A stretch of DNA of 64,000 nt. Origin: Caulobacter radicis. Lineage in GTDB: Bacteria; Pseudomonadota; Alphaproteobacteria; Caulobacterales; Caulobacteraceae. Shown here piece after piece: positions 42,372-50,894 of the stretch. Numbering within the stretch: the stretch's first letter is position 1; every line of letters starts with the position of its first letter. The notes beneath the pieces are model-generated. The model ran no database searches, was not told the DNA's origin, and saw only the letters and a list, made by a program, of their open reading frames with translations. Location of the stretch: assembly GCF_003094615.1 (NCBI RefSeq), contig NZ_QDKO01000037.1, forward strand, positions 1 to 64,000, written 5' to 3'. Position numbers and translations under genes: made by a program.

Positions 42372-45299
42372 TTGTCTTCCAACCTGCTCCTTCTTGTGAT
42401 CCTGGCGGCGCCGTTCCTTGGCGCGGCCGTGGCGGCCGGCCTTCCGCGACATGCGCGTACGGCGGCGGCGATTCTCTCGTGGCTGGTGTCGCTGGTCTGC
42501 CTGGTGAGCCTGGCCGCGCTCTGGCCGAGGTTCGCGGATGGAGAGGTGCTGCGGCTGGCGATTCCCTGGCTGCCGTCGCTGGGCGTCAGCCTGATCCTGC
42601 GGCTGGACGGGCTGTCATGGATCTTCGCCGCCCTTATCCTCGGGATCGGCGCCTTGGTGGTGCTCTACGCCCGCTACTACATGTCGCCCAAAGACCCGGT
42701 GCCGCGGTTCTTCTCGTTCCTGCTGGCCTTCATGGGCGCGATGCAGGGCGTGGTGCTGTCGGGCAACCTGATCCAGCTGGCGGTCTTCTGGGAGCTGACC
42801 AGCCTCTTTTCCTTCCTGCTGATCGGCTACTGGCACCAGAACCCCTCGGCCCGCGAGGGCGCGCGCATGGCCCTGACGGTCACCGCGCTGGGCGGGCTGT
42901 GCCTGCTGGTCGGCATGATCCTGATCGGGTCGATCGCGGGCAGCTACGACCTCGACGACGTGCTGGCCGCCAAGAGCGTGATCCTCGCCGATCCCCGGTC
43001 CGTGGTGGCCCTCGCGCTGGTGCTGATGGGGGCCCTGACCAAGAGCGCGCAATTCCCGTTCCACTTCTGGCTGCCGCGCGCCATGGCCGCGCCGACGCCA
43101 GTCAGCGCCTATCTGCACTCGGCGACCATGGTGAAGGCCGGGATCTTCCTGCTGCTGCGCATGTGGCCGATCTTCGGCCAGACCGAGCTCTGGTACTTCG
43201 TCGTCGCCGGGGCGGGGGTGGCCACGCTGCTGATCGGCGCCTGGTGCGCCATCTTCCAGCACGACCTCAAGGGCCTGCTGGCCTATTCGACCATCAGCCA
43301 CCTTGGCCTGATCGTCCTGCTGCTGGGCCTGGGCTCGCCGCTCGGGGCGATCGCGGCGATCTTCCACACGGTCAACCACGCCACCTTCAAGGCGTCGCTG
43401 TTCATGGCCGCCGGCATCATCGACCACGAGGCCGGCACGCGCGACATGCGCAAGCTGAGCGGCCTCTACAGGTTCATGCCGATCACCGGCACGCTGGCCA
43501 TCGTCGCCGCCGCCGCCATGGCCGGGGTGCCGCTGCTGAACGGCTTCCTCTCCAAGGAGATGTTCCTGGCCGAGGTGGTGGCCGGCAGCGACGGCCACGC
43601 CCTGAACGCCGCCCTGCCGGTGCTGGCCACCTTGGCCAGCGCGTTCGGCGTGCTCTATTCGCTGCGCTTCATCCTGGCGACCTTCTTCGGCCCGCCGCCT
43701 ACGGCCCTGGACAAGGTCCCGCACGAGCCGCCGGCCTGGATGCGCCGTCCGGTCGAGATCCTGGTCGCGCTGTGCCTGCTGGTCGGCGTGCTGCCGGCCC
43801 TGACCGTGGGTCCGTTCCTGCGCAGCGCCGCCGTCGCCGTGCTGGGCTTCGATGATCTGCCCTACTACAGCCTGGCGCTCTGGCATGGTTTCAACATGCC
43901 GCTGCTGCTCAGCGTGCTGGCCCTGGCCGGCGGCGTGGCCGCCTACGCGGTCTTCGGCCAGAAGCTGAACACCAATCCGCGCGGCGGGCCCTGGGGGCTC
44001 AAGCGCCTGAACGGCGGCTATCTCTTCGAGAAGGCCATGACGGGCATCGTCAAGGGCGCGCGCTGGGTCGAGAGCCGCCTGGGAACCGAGCGGATGCAGC
44101 CGCAACTGCGCCTCGTCGTCCTGGCCGCCCTGGCGGCGGGCGCGGCGGCGGCCTTCGCGGGCGGCGTGGCGATCCGGCCTTCGTGGTCGACGCCCGGCGC
44201 CGCCGAGTTCGTGTTCGCGGGCCTGTGGCTGACCGGCGGCGCCTGCGCCATCGCGGCCGCTTGGCAGGCCAAGTATCACCGGCTGGCCGCGGTGGTGCTG
44301 ATGGGCGGGGCGGGCCTGGTCAGCTGCATCACCTTCGTCTGGCTGTCGGCGCCGGACCTGGCCTTGACCCAGCTGCTGGTCGAGGTGGTCACCACCGTTC
44401 TGCTGCTGCTGGGCCTGCGCTGGCTGCCCAAGCGTCGCGAGGACATCCAGGCCTCGCGGTCCGAGCTGATCCGCTCGCGCCGTCGCCGGCGGGTGGATCT
44501 CGTCATCGCCGCCATCGTCGGCCTGGCCCTGGCCTTCGTCTCCTACGCGGTCATGACCCGGCCGATGGTCGAGGGCATATCGCGCTTCTTCGTCGAGCGA
44601 GCCTACAGCGAGGGCGGCGGGCGCAACGTCGTCAACGTCATCCTGGTCGATTTCCGCGCCTTCGACACCTTCGGCGAGATCACCGTCCTGGGCATCGTCG
44701 GCCTGACCGTCCTTGCCTTGCTTCGCCGCTTCCGCCCGGCCAGCGACAGCCTGCCGGCGCCCAACCAGAAGCAGGCGCGCGAGCGCACGGGCCCCGTCGC
44801 CGAAGGCCGCAAGGCGGTCGACGCCCTGCGCGACACGATGCTGATCCCGCGCGTCGTCATGCGCTGGATGTTCCCGTTCGTCATCGTTCTGGCCGTGCAC
44901 CTCTTCCTGCGCGGCCACGACCAGCCGGGCGGTGGTTTCGCGGCGGGTGTGGCGCTGTCGATCGCGGTGCTGCTGCAATACATGGCCAACGGTGCGCGCT
45001 GGGTGGAGGAGCGGCTTCTGCTGCGCCCCATTCTCTGGATCGGCTGGGGCCTGACCATCGCCGCCGGCTGCGGCCTGGTGGCGATCGGCTTCAACCGGCC
45101 GTTCCTGACCTCGGCCTTCAAGTATGTCGAACTGCCGCTGCTGGGTCGCGTGCCGCTGGCCAGCGCGGTGGTGTTCGACCTCGGCGTCGTGCTGCTGGTG
45201 GTCGGCGCCACGGTGCTGATGCTGGTGGCCCTGGCCCACCAGTCGCTGCGCCGCGCCAAGGACGACTCCGAAACCGAGCAAGCGGAGGAGGGCGCATGA
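42372..45299 (+). CDS. mrpA: Mrp antiporter subunit A fused to B (MrpAB/PhaAB)
   Basis: A 975-residue polytopic protein of the monovalent cation/proton antiporter. The N-terminal two thirds is the NuoL-like proton-translocating module (LYARYYMSPKDPVPRFF, TKSAQFPFHFWLPRAMAAPT, PVSAYLHSATMVKAGIFLL). A MrpA-specific C-terminal region follows (LVSCITFVWLSAPDLALTQL, LVEVVTTVLLLLGLRWLP). From about 830 an MnhB domain is fused (VHLFLRGHDQPGGGFAAG). Fusion of A and B is typical of proteobacterial Pha-type systems. The likely start is TTG at 42372, with AGGAGG 12 bases before it. The longer open frame upstream is antisense to the beta-helix gene. The operon probably serves Na+/K+ and pH homeostasis. 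Confidence 0.92.
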   Translation: MSSNLLLLVILAAPFLGAAVAAGLPRHARTAAAILSWLVSLVCLVSLAALWPRFADGEVLRLAIPWLPSLGVSLILRLDGLSWIFAALILGIGALVVLYARYYMSPKDPVPRFFSFLLAFMGAMQGVVLSGNLIQLAVFWELTSLFSFLLIGYWHQNPSAREGARMALTVTALGGLCLLVGMILIGSIAGSYDLDDVLAAKSVILADPRSVVALALVLMGALTKSAQFPFHFWLPRAMAAPTPVSAYLHSATMVKAGIFLLLRMWPIFGQTELWYFVVAGAGVATLLIGAWCAIFQHDLKGLLAYSTISHLGLIVLLLGLGSPLGAIAAIFHTVNHATFKASLFMAAGIIDHEAGTRDMRKLSGLYRFMPITGTLAIVAAAAMAGVPLLNGFLSKEMFLAEVVAGSDGHALNAALPVLATLASAFGVLYSLRFILATFFGPPPTALDKVPHEPPAWMRRPVEILVALCLLVGVLPALTVGPFLRSAAVAVLGFDDLPYYSLALWHGFNMPLLLSVLALAGGVAAYAVFGQKLNTNPRGGPWGLKRLNGGYLFEKAMTGIVKGARWVESRLGTERMQPQLRLVVLAALAAGAAAAFAGGVAIRPSWSTPGAAEFVFAGLWLTGGACAIAAAWQAKYHRLAAVVLMGGAGLVSCITFVWLSAPDLALTQLLVEVVTTVLLLLGLRWLPKRREDIQASRSELIRSRRRRRVDLVIAAIVGLALAFVSYAVMTRPMVEGISRFFVERAYSEGGGRNVVNVILVDFRAFDTFGEITVLGIVGLTVLALLRRFRPASDSLPAPNQKQARERTGPVAEGRKAVDALRDTMLIPRVVMRWMFPFVIVLAVHLFLRGHDQPGGGFAAGVALSIAVLLQYMANGARWVEERLLLRPILWIGWGLTIAAGCGLVAIGFNRPFLTSAFKYVELPLLGRVPLASAVVFDLGVVLLVVGATVLMLVALAHQSLRRAKDDSETEQAEEGA

Positions 45300-45640
45300 C
45301 CGAGTTCGTGCTCGCGGCCGCCATCGGCGTCCTGTCCGCCGCCGGGACCTGGCTCCTGCTGCGGCCCCGCACCTTCCAGGTGATCATGGGGCTGTCGCTG
45401 CTGTCCTACGCGGTGAACCTCTTCATCTTCTCCATGGGCCGCCTGCGCTCGGGCATGCCGCCGATCACGGCCAAGGGCGCCGAGCGGCCGGAGCTCTATG
45501 CCGACCCGACGCCCCAGGCCCTGGTGCTGACGGCGATCGTCATCAGCTTTGCTTTGACGGCCCTGTTCCTGGTGGTCTTGCTGGCCTCGCGCGGCGCCAC
45601 CGGCAGCGACCACGTCGATGGACGGGAGCCGGCCGAATGA
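45296..45640 (+). CDS. mrpC: Mrp antiporter subunit C
   Basis: A 114-residue NuoK-like subunit with three membrane helices. Key features are LRPRTFQVIMGLSLLSYAVN and ADPTPQALVLTAIVISFA, both diagnostic of MrpC. It overlaps the preceding A/B stop and the following subunit D start, each by ATGA. It is an essential structural part of the hetero-oligomeric antiporter. Confidence 0.93.
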   Translation: MTEFVLAAAIGVLSAAGTWLLLRPRTFQVIMGLSLLSYAVNLFIFSMGRLRSGMPPITAKGAERPELYADPTPQALVLTAIVISFALTALFLVVLLASRGATGSDHVDGREPAE

Positions 45641-47229
45641 GCCTCTGGGACCATCACCTGATCCTGCTGCCGATCCTGCTGCCGATGGTCATGGCCTCGG
45701 CCATGCTGCTGTTCGACGAGCGTCGCCGGCGGCTCAAGAGCGTCATCAGCCTGACCGCCATGGCCGCGATCCTGCTGGTCGCCCTGGCCCTGCTGCACGA
45801 AAGCATGACCGGCGCGGCCGACGGCGGCGACACCGCCCGCGTCTACAGCCTGGGCGGCTGGTCGGCGCCGTTCGGCATCGTGCTGGTGGCCGACCGGCTG
45901 TCGGCGATGATGGTGGCGCTGACCAGCGTGCTCGGCGCCGGCGTCCTGGCCTTCGCCCTGGCCCGCTGGGATCGGGCGGGGCCGCGTTTCCACGCCCTGT
46001 TCCTGTTCCTGATCATGGGCGTCAACGGCGCCTTCCTGACCGGCGACCTGTTCAACCTGTTCGTCTTCTTCGAAATCATGCTGGCGGCCTCGTACGGCCT
46101 GGCCCTGCACGGCTCTGGCGACGCGCGGATCCGGGCGGGCCTGACCTACATCGCCATCAACCTGACGGCCTCGCTGCTGTTCCTGATCGGCGTGTCGCTG
46201 CTCTATGGCGTGACCGGCACGCTGAACATGGCCGAGTTCGCCCTGAAGGTGCGGACCATCGCGCCCGACGACCGCAGCCTGCTGCACGTCGGCGCGGCGA
46301 TCCTGGGCACGGCCTTCCTGATCAAGTGCGCGGCCTGGCCGCTGGGCTTCTGGCTGGCCCCGACCTACACCGCCGCCAGCGCGCCCTCGGCGGCGGCCTT
46401 CGCCATCCTGTCCAAGGTCGGCGTCTATGTCGTGCTGCGGCTCAGCCTGCTGGCCTTCGGCGACGACGCCGGGGCCTCGGCCCATTTCGGCCAGTCGTGG
46501 CTGCTGGTCATGGGCCTTGCGACCCTGGCCTTCGGAACCCTGGGCCTGATCGCCGCCCGCGACCTGTCGCGCGCCGGGGCCTATGCCGTCATGGTTTCGT
46601 CCGGGACGATCCTGGCCGTGGCGGGCGTGGGCGACCAGGCCGTGCTGGGCGGGGCGCTGTTCTACCTGATCGGCTCGACCCTGGCCTGCGGGGCGATGTT
46701 CCTGCTGGCCGAGGTGCTGCAACGCGGCGTCGACTCCGGCGGCCAGCGCGAGCGGGCGGTGTTCGACGACGAGTACCGCGACCCGTTCGACGACGACGAG
46801 CGCAACGAGCCCGGCCTCGTCATCCCCGCCGCCGTCGCTGCGCTGGGCGGCGCCTTCCTGATCTGCACCCTGATGATCGCCGGCCTGCCGCCGCTGTCGG
46901 GCTTCGTCGGCAAGCTGGCCATGCTGGACGCCCTGGCGCGGTCGGTCGGGCCGGCCAGCGTCGCGGTGATCGTGGGCCTGTCGCTGTCCAGCCTGGGCGG
47001 GCTGATCGGCCTGACGCGCCTGGGCGTCGGCGCGCTTTGGGCCCGTGACGAGGACGCGCCCGAACTGGTGGTCGGCGCGGCCGAGCTTGCCGGCATGGGC
47101 GGTCTGCTGGCCGCCTGCGTGCTGCTGGCGATCTTCGGCGGCGCCGGGCTCGGTTTCGCCGAGCACACCGCCGAGTGGCTGGGCCGTCCCGACGCCTATA
47201 TCCGCGCCGTGCTGGGGACCACGCCATGA
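45637..47229 (+). CDS. mrpD: Mrp antiporter subunit D
   Basis: A 530-residue NuoM/N-like proton-translocating subunit with about 14 helices. Visible landmarks are LLPILLPMVMASAMLLFDER, GDLFNLFVFFEIMLAASYGL with the functional Glu, and FLIKCAAWPLGFWLAPTYTA with the conserved Lys. A soluble loop (about 365-390) is rich in acidic residues (DDEYRDPFDDDERNE), a little unusual for the family. ATGA overlaps with subunits C and E show tight coupling. Confidence 0.92.
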   Translation: MSLWDHHLILLPILLPMVMASAMLLFDERRRRLKSVISLTAMAAILLVALALLHESMTGAADGGDTARVYSLGGWSAPFGIVLVADRLSAMMVALTSVLGAGVLAFALARWDRAGPRFHALFLFLIMGVNGAFLTGDLFNLFVFFEIMLAASYGLALHGSGDARIRAGLTYIAINLTASLLFLIGVSLLYGVTGTLNMAEFALKVRTIAPDDRSLLHVGAAILGTAFLIKCAAWPLGFWLAPTYTAASAPSAAAFAILSKVGVYVVLRLSLLAFGDDAGASAHFGQSWLLVMGLATLAFGTLGLIAARDLSRAGAYAVMVSSGTILAVAGVGDQAVLGGALFYLIGSTLACGAMFLLAEVLQRGVDSGGQRERAVFDDEYRDPFDDDERNEPGLVIPAAVAALGGAFLICTLMIAGLPPLSGFVGKLAMLDALARSVGPASVAVIVGLSLSSLGGLIGLTRLGVGALWARDEDAPELVVGAAELAGMGGLLAACVLLAIFGGAGLGFAEHTAEWLGRPDAYIRAVLGTTP

Positions 47230-47717
47230 TCCGTGCGCTGTTTCCCCATCCGCTCCTGGCGCTGGGCCTGTTCGCAACCTCGCTCTTGATGAGCGGCTCG
47301 GTCGAGCCGCCGGCTATCGCGCTTGCCGCGGTGCTGGCGCTGGCCACGCCCCAGGTGATGCGGGCGCTCGACGCCCAGACCATCCGCATCCGCTCGCCCC
47401 GGGCCATCCTCGCCCTGGCCGGCTGCGTGGTGATCGACGTGCTGCGCTCCAACTGGGCGGTGTCGGCGATCATCCTGGGCCGGCGGCGGCATGAGCGTCG
47501 CTCGGGCTTCATCCACGTGCCGCTCGACCTGAAGGACCGCTACGCCCTGGCGGTGCTGGCCGTGATCCTGACCGCCACCCCCGGCACGCTGTGGGTCGAG
47601 TACGACAGCGCCACCGGCCGCCTGCTGCTGCACGTGCTGGACCTGGTCGAGGAGGAGGAGTGGATCCGCCTGATCAAGGACCGCTACGAGCGCCGCCTGA
47701 TGGAGATCTTCGAATGA
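47226..47717 (+). CDS. mrpE: Mrp antiporter subunit E
   Basis: A 163-residue subunit with two to three N-terminal membrane helices and a conserved cytoplasmic part: FIHVPLDLKDRYALAVLAVI, TATPGTLWVEYDS and LLLHVLDLVEEEEWIRLIKD. The ATG at 47226 overlaps the subunit D stop. MrpE supports assembly of the A-D core rather than carrying out proton movement itself, as known from other species. Confidence 0.92.
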   Translation: MIRALFPHPLLALGLFATSLLMSGSVEPPAIALAAVLALATPQVMRALDAQTIRIRSPRAILALAGCVVIDVLRSNWAVSAIILGRRRHERRSGFIHVPLDLKDRYALAVLAVILTATPGTLWVEYDSATGRLLLHVLDLVEEEEWIRLIKDRYERRLMEIFE

Positions 47718-47995
47718 GCCAGGCGATCCTGTTCTGGTGCCTGACCCTGGCCCAGGGCCTGCTGGTCGCGGCCATGGCGATGGCCGCCTGGCGCGCCGCG
47801 CACGGACCCCGCGCCCAGGACCGCGTGCTGGGCCTCGACACCTTCTATCTCAACGGCATGCTTCTGCTGCTGGTGTTCGGCGTGCGCACGGGCGGCGCGA
47901 TCTATTTCTACGCGGCGCTGATCATCGGCATGCTCGGCTTCGCCGCCACCGTCGCCCTGGCCAAGTTCCTGATGCGCGGCGAGGTGATCGAATGA
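47714..47995 (+). CDS. mrpF: Mrp antiporter subunit F
   Basis: A 93-residue three-helix subunit with the family segment RAAHGPRAQDRVLGLDTF and FYAALIIGMLGFAATVALAKFL. It has ATGA overlaps at both ends with subunits E and G. Confidence 0.9.
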   Translation: MSQAILFWCLTLAQGLLVAAMAMAAWRAAHGPRAQDRVLGLDTFYLNGMLLLLVFGVRTGGAIYFYAALIIGMLGFAATVALAKFLMRGEVIE

Positions 47996-48336
47996 CTGTC
48001 GCGGACCTGCCCGCCTGGGCCTGCGTGACGGTTGGCCTGCTGGCCGTCGCCGGAGCGGCGCTGTCCTTCCTCGGCGCAGTCGGCCTGTGCAGCTTCAAGA
48101 CCTTCTACGAGCGCGTGCACGCCCCGACCCTGGGGGCGACGCTGGGGATGGCGTTGATCGTCGCCGCCTCGATCCTGTTCTTCACCCTGGTCGAGGGACG
48201 GTTCATGCCCCGGGAGCTGCTGATCGGCGTCTTCCTGACGGTGACCACGCCGGTGACCCTGATCCTGCTGGGACGGGCGGCGCTGTTCCGCGACCGCACC
48301 GAGTTCGCGCGCGACGACGCTTCGGACGACGCCTAG
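47992..48336 (+). CDS. mrpG: Mrp antiporter subunit G
   Basis: A 114-residue three-helix subunit. The signature is FLGAVGLCSFKTFYERVHAP followed by TLGATLGMALIVAASILFF. It ends the operon A/B-C-D-E-F-G. Its TAG shares the bases CTAG with the stop of the convergent universal stress gene. Confidence 0.92.
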   Translation: MTVADLPAWACVTVGLLAVAGAALSFLGAVGLCSFKTFYERVHAPTLGATLGMALIVAASILFFTLVEGRFMPRELLIGVFLTVTTPVTLILLGRAALFRDRTEFARDDASDDA

Positions 48337-49133
48337 TCTTCCTTGATCACGAGGGTGTCGACCGGGATGCGTTGCAACAGCGTCGAGGCGACGCTGCCGA
48401 GCGCCGCCTGCACGAAGCCGCTGACGCCGCGCGCGCCGATCACCACCAGGTCGGGCCAGACCTCGCGGGCGACTTGGTCGAGCACGCTGCCGGGCTCGCC
48501 CGCCGTCAGGTGAGGCTCGACACGGACTCGTACGCTCTCGGGCAGGTCGGCCAGCAGGGCGTCGAGCTTCTGCTGGGCCTCCGAGCGAGCGATGTCGCGG
48601 ACCTCCTCCGACTTGATCCGGCTTTCGAACGGCACGTGGTAGGCGTGGACGAGGTGCAGCCTGGCCTCGGGGAACAGCGCCGCCGCGCCGAGCAGCGCGG
48701 CCCTGGCCCCCTTGGAGAAGTCGGTGGCGACCAGCAGGCGCTGGTAGGGACCGTGCGCCCTCTGCTTGACTACCAGGACCGGGCAGGGGGCGTTGCGAAC
48801 CACGTGGTCAACCGCCGTTCCCAGCAGGTAGTCGCCCAGATCGTTGTAGCGGGCGACGCCGGTGACGACGAGATCGCTGTCCCTTTCGCGGGCCGTGTCG
48901 GTGATGGCCTTGGGCGCGGGGCCGTAGGGCAGGCTGACGCTGGCCTTGGCGCCGGGATCGGGCAGCGCTCGGCGCACGTCCAGCGCCGTGGTCGGGGCGT
49001 CCCGTTCGATGGCGTGCAGCACATGGACGTCGGCGTTCCATTCGTGGCCCAGCTCCAGCGCCCTGTCGACGGCCCGGTCGCTGCGGGCGGTGAGGTCGGT
49101 GGCCACCAGGATCGAGCGAACGGGGTGGGTCAT
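48333..49133 (-). CDS. Tandem universal stress protein (UspA family)
   Basis: A 266-residue cytoplasmic protein with two Usp folds. Domain 1 (about 5-140) starts RSILVATDLTARSDRAVDRA and ends APCPVLVVKQR. Domain 2 (about 145-266) starts QRLLVATDFSKGARAAL and ends VIGARGVSGFVQAALGSVAS, which fits the ATP-binding G-2x-G-9x-G-S/T motif. The corresponding motif of domain 1 is degenerate (GVARYNDLGDYLLGTA). The ATG at 49133 is chosen because GAGGAG lies upstream. Its convergent position with the Mrp operon may be chance, although both suit stress responses. Confidence 0.88.
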   Translation of the reverse strand: MTHPVRSILVATDLTARSDRAVDRALELGHEWNADVHVLHAIERDAPTTALDVRRALPDPGAKASVSLPYGPAPKAITDTARERDSDLVVTGVARYNDLGDYLLGTAVDHVVRNAPCPVLVVKQRAHGPYQRLLVATDFSKGARAALLGAAALFPEARLHLVHAYHVPFESRIKSEEVRDIARSEAQQKLDALLADLPESVRVRVEPHLTAGEPGSVLDQVAREVWPDLVVIGARGVSGFVQAALGSVASTLLQRIPVDTLVIKED

Positions 49134-49374
49134 CGACGAACTCCTCACTGGCTGGGCGCGTCGAGGTTGGCCCTGGCTCGCGGGCGTTGCAATGTAAAAG
49201 GCCTGTCATCTGGGGTTGCGATGGTCCTTCGCCTTGTCTTTGCTCGGCTATTTCGGCGCCTGCATGACGGGCAGTTGACGCGCCCGACGTCCGCTTGCAG
49301 AGCTAGGGCGTTGACGGATCGGCGCGCCGGAACAGAAGAAGCGCGCCACCGAGGGCGGGCAGAGGCGAGCGGTT

Positions 49375-49848
49375 TTGAAGGACGAGGGGTGGCGCGGGCT
49401 CGTGCGCCGGATCACGCGCATCACCCGTGATCCTTCGGGCGCCGAGGACGTCGTGCAGTCGGCGATGGTGCGCATGCTGGAATACCGGCGCGCCAACACG
49501 CTCAGCAATCCGGAAGGCTTCGTCGCTCGCGCCGCGGTCAACCTGGCGATCGACGAACGACGCCAGCGCGCTCGCCGCCCCGAGGAGAACCTGGATTTCG
49601 TCGAGGACGCCCTGGCCGATGCGGGTCCGCTGCAGGACGAGGTCCTGCGGGCGCGGGAGCGCCTGGCGCGGCTCAAGCTGGGGTTGGCGCGCCTCAGTCC
49701 TCGGACACGCGAAGTCTTTTTGCTTCACCGGCTGGAAGGGCTGAAGTATCGGGAGATCGCCGAACGGCTGGGCATCACGGTCAGCGCGGTCGAAAAGCAC
49801 GTGGCCAAGGCGGCCCTGTTCCTGACGAAATGGACCGAGACGTGGTGA
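49375..49848 (+). CDS. ECF sigma factor (peptide-receptor module)
   Basis: A 157-residue FecI-like sigma factor. Region 2 reads VRRITRITRDPSGAEDVVQS and AMVRMLEYRR; region 4 reads LARLSPRTREVFLLHRLEGL and KYREIAERLGITVSAVEKHV. The TTG start at 49375 follows only a weak GAGGCGAG, so the start is tentative. It overlaps the fecR gene by 19 bp, unlike the haem module where there is a gap. It should control the receptor at 50.9 kb. Confidence 0.85.
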   Translation: MKDEGWRGLVRRITRITRDPSGAEDVVQSAMVRMLEYRRANTLSNPEGFVARAAVNLAIDERRQRARRPEENLDFVEDALADAGPLQDEVLRARERLARLKLGLARLSPRTREVFLLHRLEGLKYREIAERLGITVSAVEKHVAKAALFLTKWTETW

Positions 49849-50789
49849 AGCCGCAGCGCGATCTGGAAGCCGTCCGCCGCGAAGCGGCCGACTGGCTGGC
49901 GCGCCTCAGAAGCGACTCACGCACTGAACGCGACGAGGCCGGCTTCAAGGCGTGGCTGGATCGCGCCGAGGACCATCGCACCACCTTCGACGCCCTGACC
50001 TCGACCTGGGAACTGGCCGGGGCCCTGCGCCATGATCCGGAAATCGTCGCCGCGACGCCGCGCAAACCGGCGCGCCTGGCCCGCCGGGCGGTGCTGGCCG
50101 GCGCCGGCGTCTCGGCCGTCGGCCTGGGTTGGCTGGCCTTCGCGCCGGAGGTCTACGCCACGGGTGTTGGCGAGACGCGGACCCTGCACCTGGACGACGG
50201 CTCGTCGGTGCTGCTCGACGCCGACAGCCGGCTCAGCGTGCGCATCGACGGCCGCCAGCGCCGCGCCGGGCTCGACAAGGGCAGGGCCTTCTTCCGCGCC
50301 GCGCGCGATCCGGCCCGTCCGTTCGTGGTCGCCGCCGAGGGGCGCGAGATCGTCGGCGACGGCGGCGACGCCTTCGGGGTCTCGGTGCTGTCGCGGACGG
50401 TGTCGGTGGTCGCGGTCGAGGGGCAGGTGCTGGTGATGACGCCGGGCCAGCCGTCCGGGCGCATCACCGCCTCGGCCGGCCAGCGGGTGATCGCCATGGG
50501 GCAGGGACCCGCACGCCGCGAGGCCGCCGACGTACAGTCGGCCACGGCCTGGCGGTTCGGCCAGGCGGTGTTCGACGACCAGACCCTGGCCCAGGCCCTT
50601 GCCGAGATGAACCGCTACAGCCGCCGGCGCATCGTGCTGTCCGACCCGGCGCTCGAGAACCTGCGGATCAGCGGCGTCTACAAGGCTGGCGACAACGAGG
50701 CTTTCGCCCGTTCCGTGGCGACCCTGCTGGACCTGGATGTCCGCGTTAGCGGCGGCGGCCTGCTGATCGAGCCGCGCGGCGGGGCATGA
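49830..50789 (+). CDS. FecR-family regulator (peptide-receptor module)
   Basis: A 319-residue anti-sigma/sigma co-factor. The N-terminal part has the EAADWLARLRS...FKAWLDRAEDHR pattern. One membrane segment (ARRAVLAGAGVSAVGLGWLA) lies near 85-106. The periplasmic domain contains GVGETRTLHLDDGSSVLLDA and the C-terminal LRISGVYKAGDNEAFARSVA module. The order sigma-fecR-receptor is standard. The product of this operon should relay receptor occupancy to the sigma factor. Confidence 0.87.
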   Translation: MDRDVVKPQRDLEAVRREAADWLARLRSDSRTERDEAGFKAWLDRAEDHRTTFDALTSTWELAGALRHDPEIVAATPRKPARLARRAVLAGAGVSAVGLGWLAFAPEVYATGVGETRTLHLDDGSSVLLDADSRLSVRIDGRQRRAGLDKGRAFFRAARDPARPFVVAAEGREIVGDGGDAFGVSVLSRTVSVVAVEGQVLVMTPGQPSGRITASAGQRVIAMGQGPARREAADVQSATAWRFGQAVFDDQTLAQALAEMNRYSRRRIVLSDPALENLRISGVYKAGDNEAFARSVATLLDLDVRVSGGGLLIEPRGGA

Positions 50790-50821
50790 ACCGGTCGCCT
50801 GGACCGCTCGAAAAAAGTTGC

Positions 50822-50830
50822 TGAGGAAAA
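50822..50830 (+). promoter_or_regulatory. Nonamer shared with the haem-receptor leader
   Basis: TGAGGAAAA occurs 33 bp after the fecR stop and 64 bp before the receptor, exactly as in the haem module at 10858-10866. It may be part of an ECF-recognised promoter. Confidence 0.3.
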
Positions 50831-50894
50831 ATCGACCTCCGTCGTCAGGCCTCTTAAGCCCGAAAACGTCGGGCCGAGAGGGGACTAGAATTTC

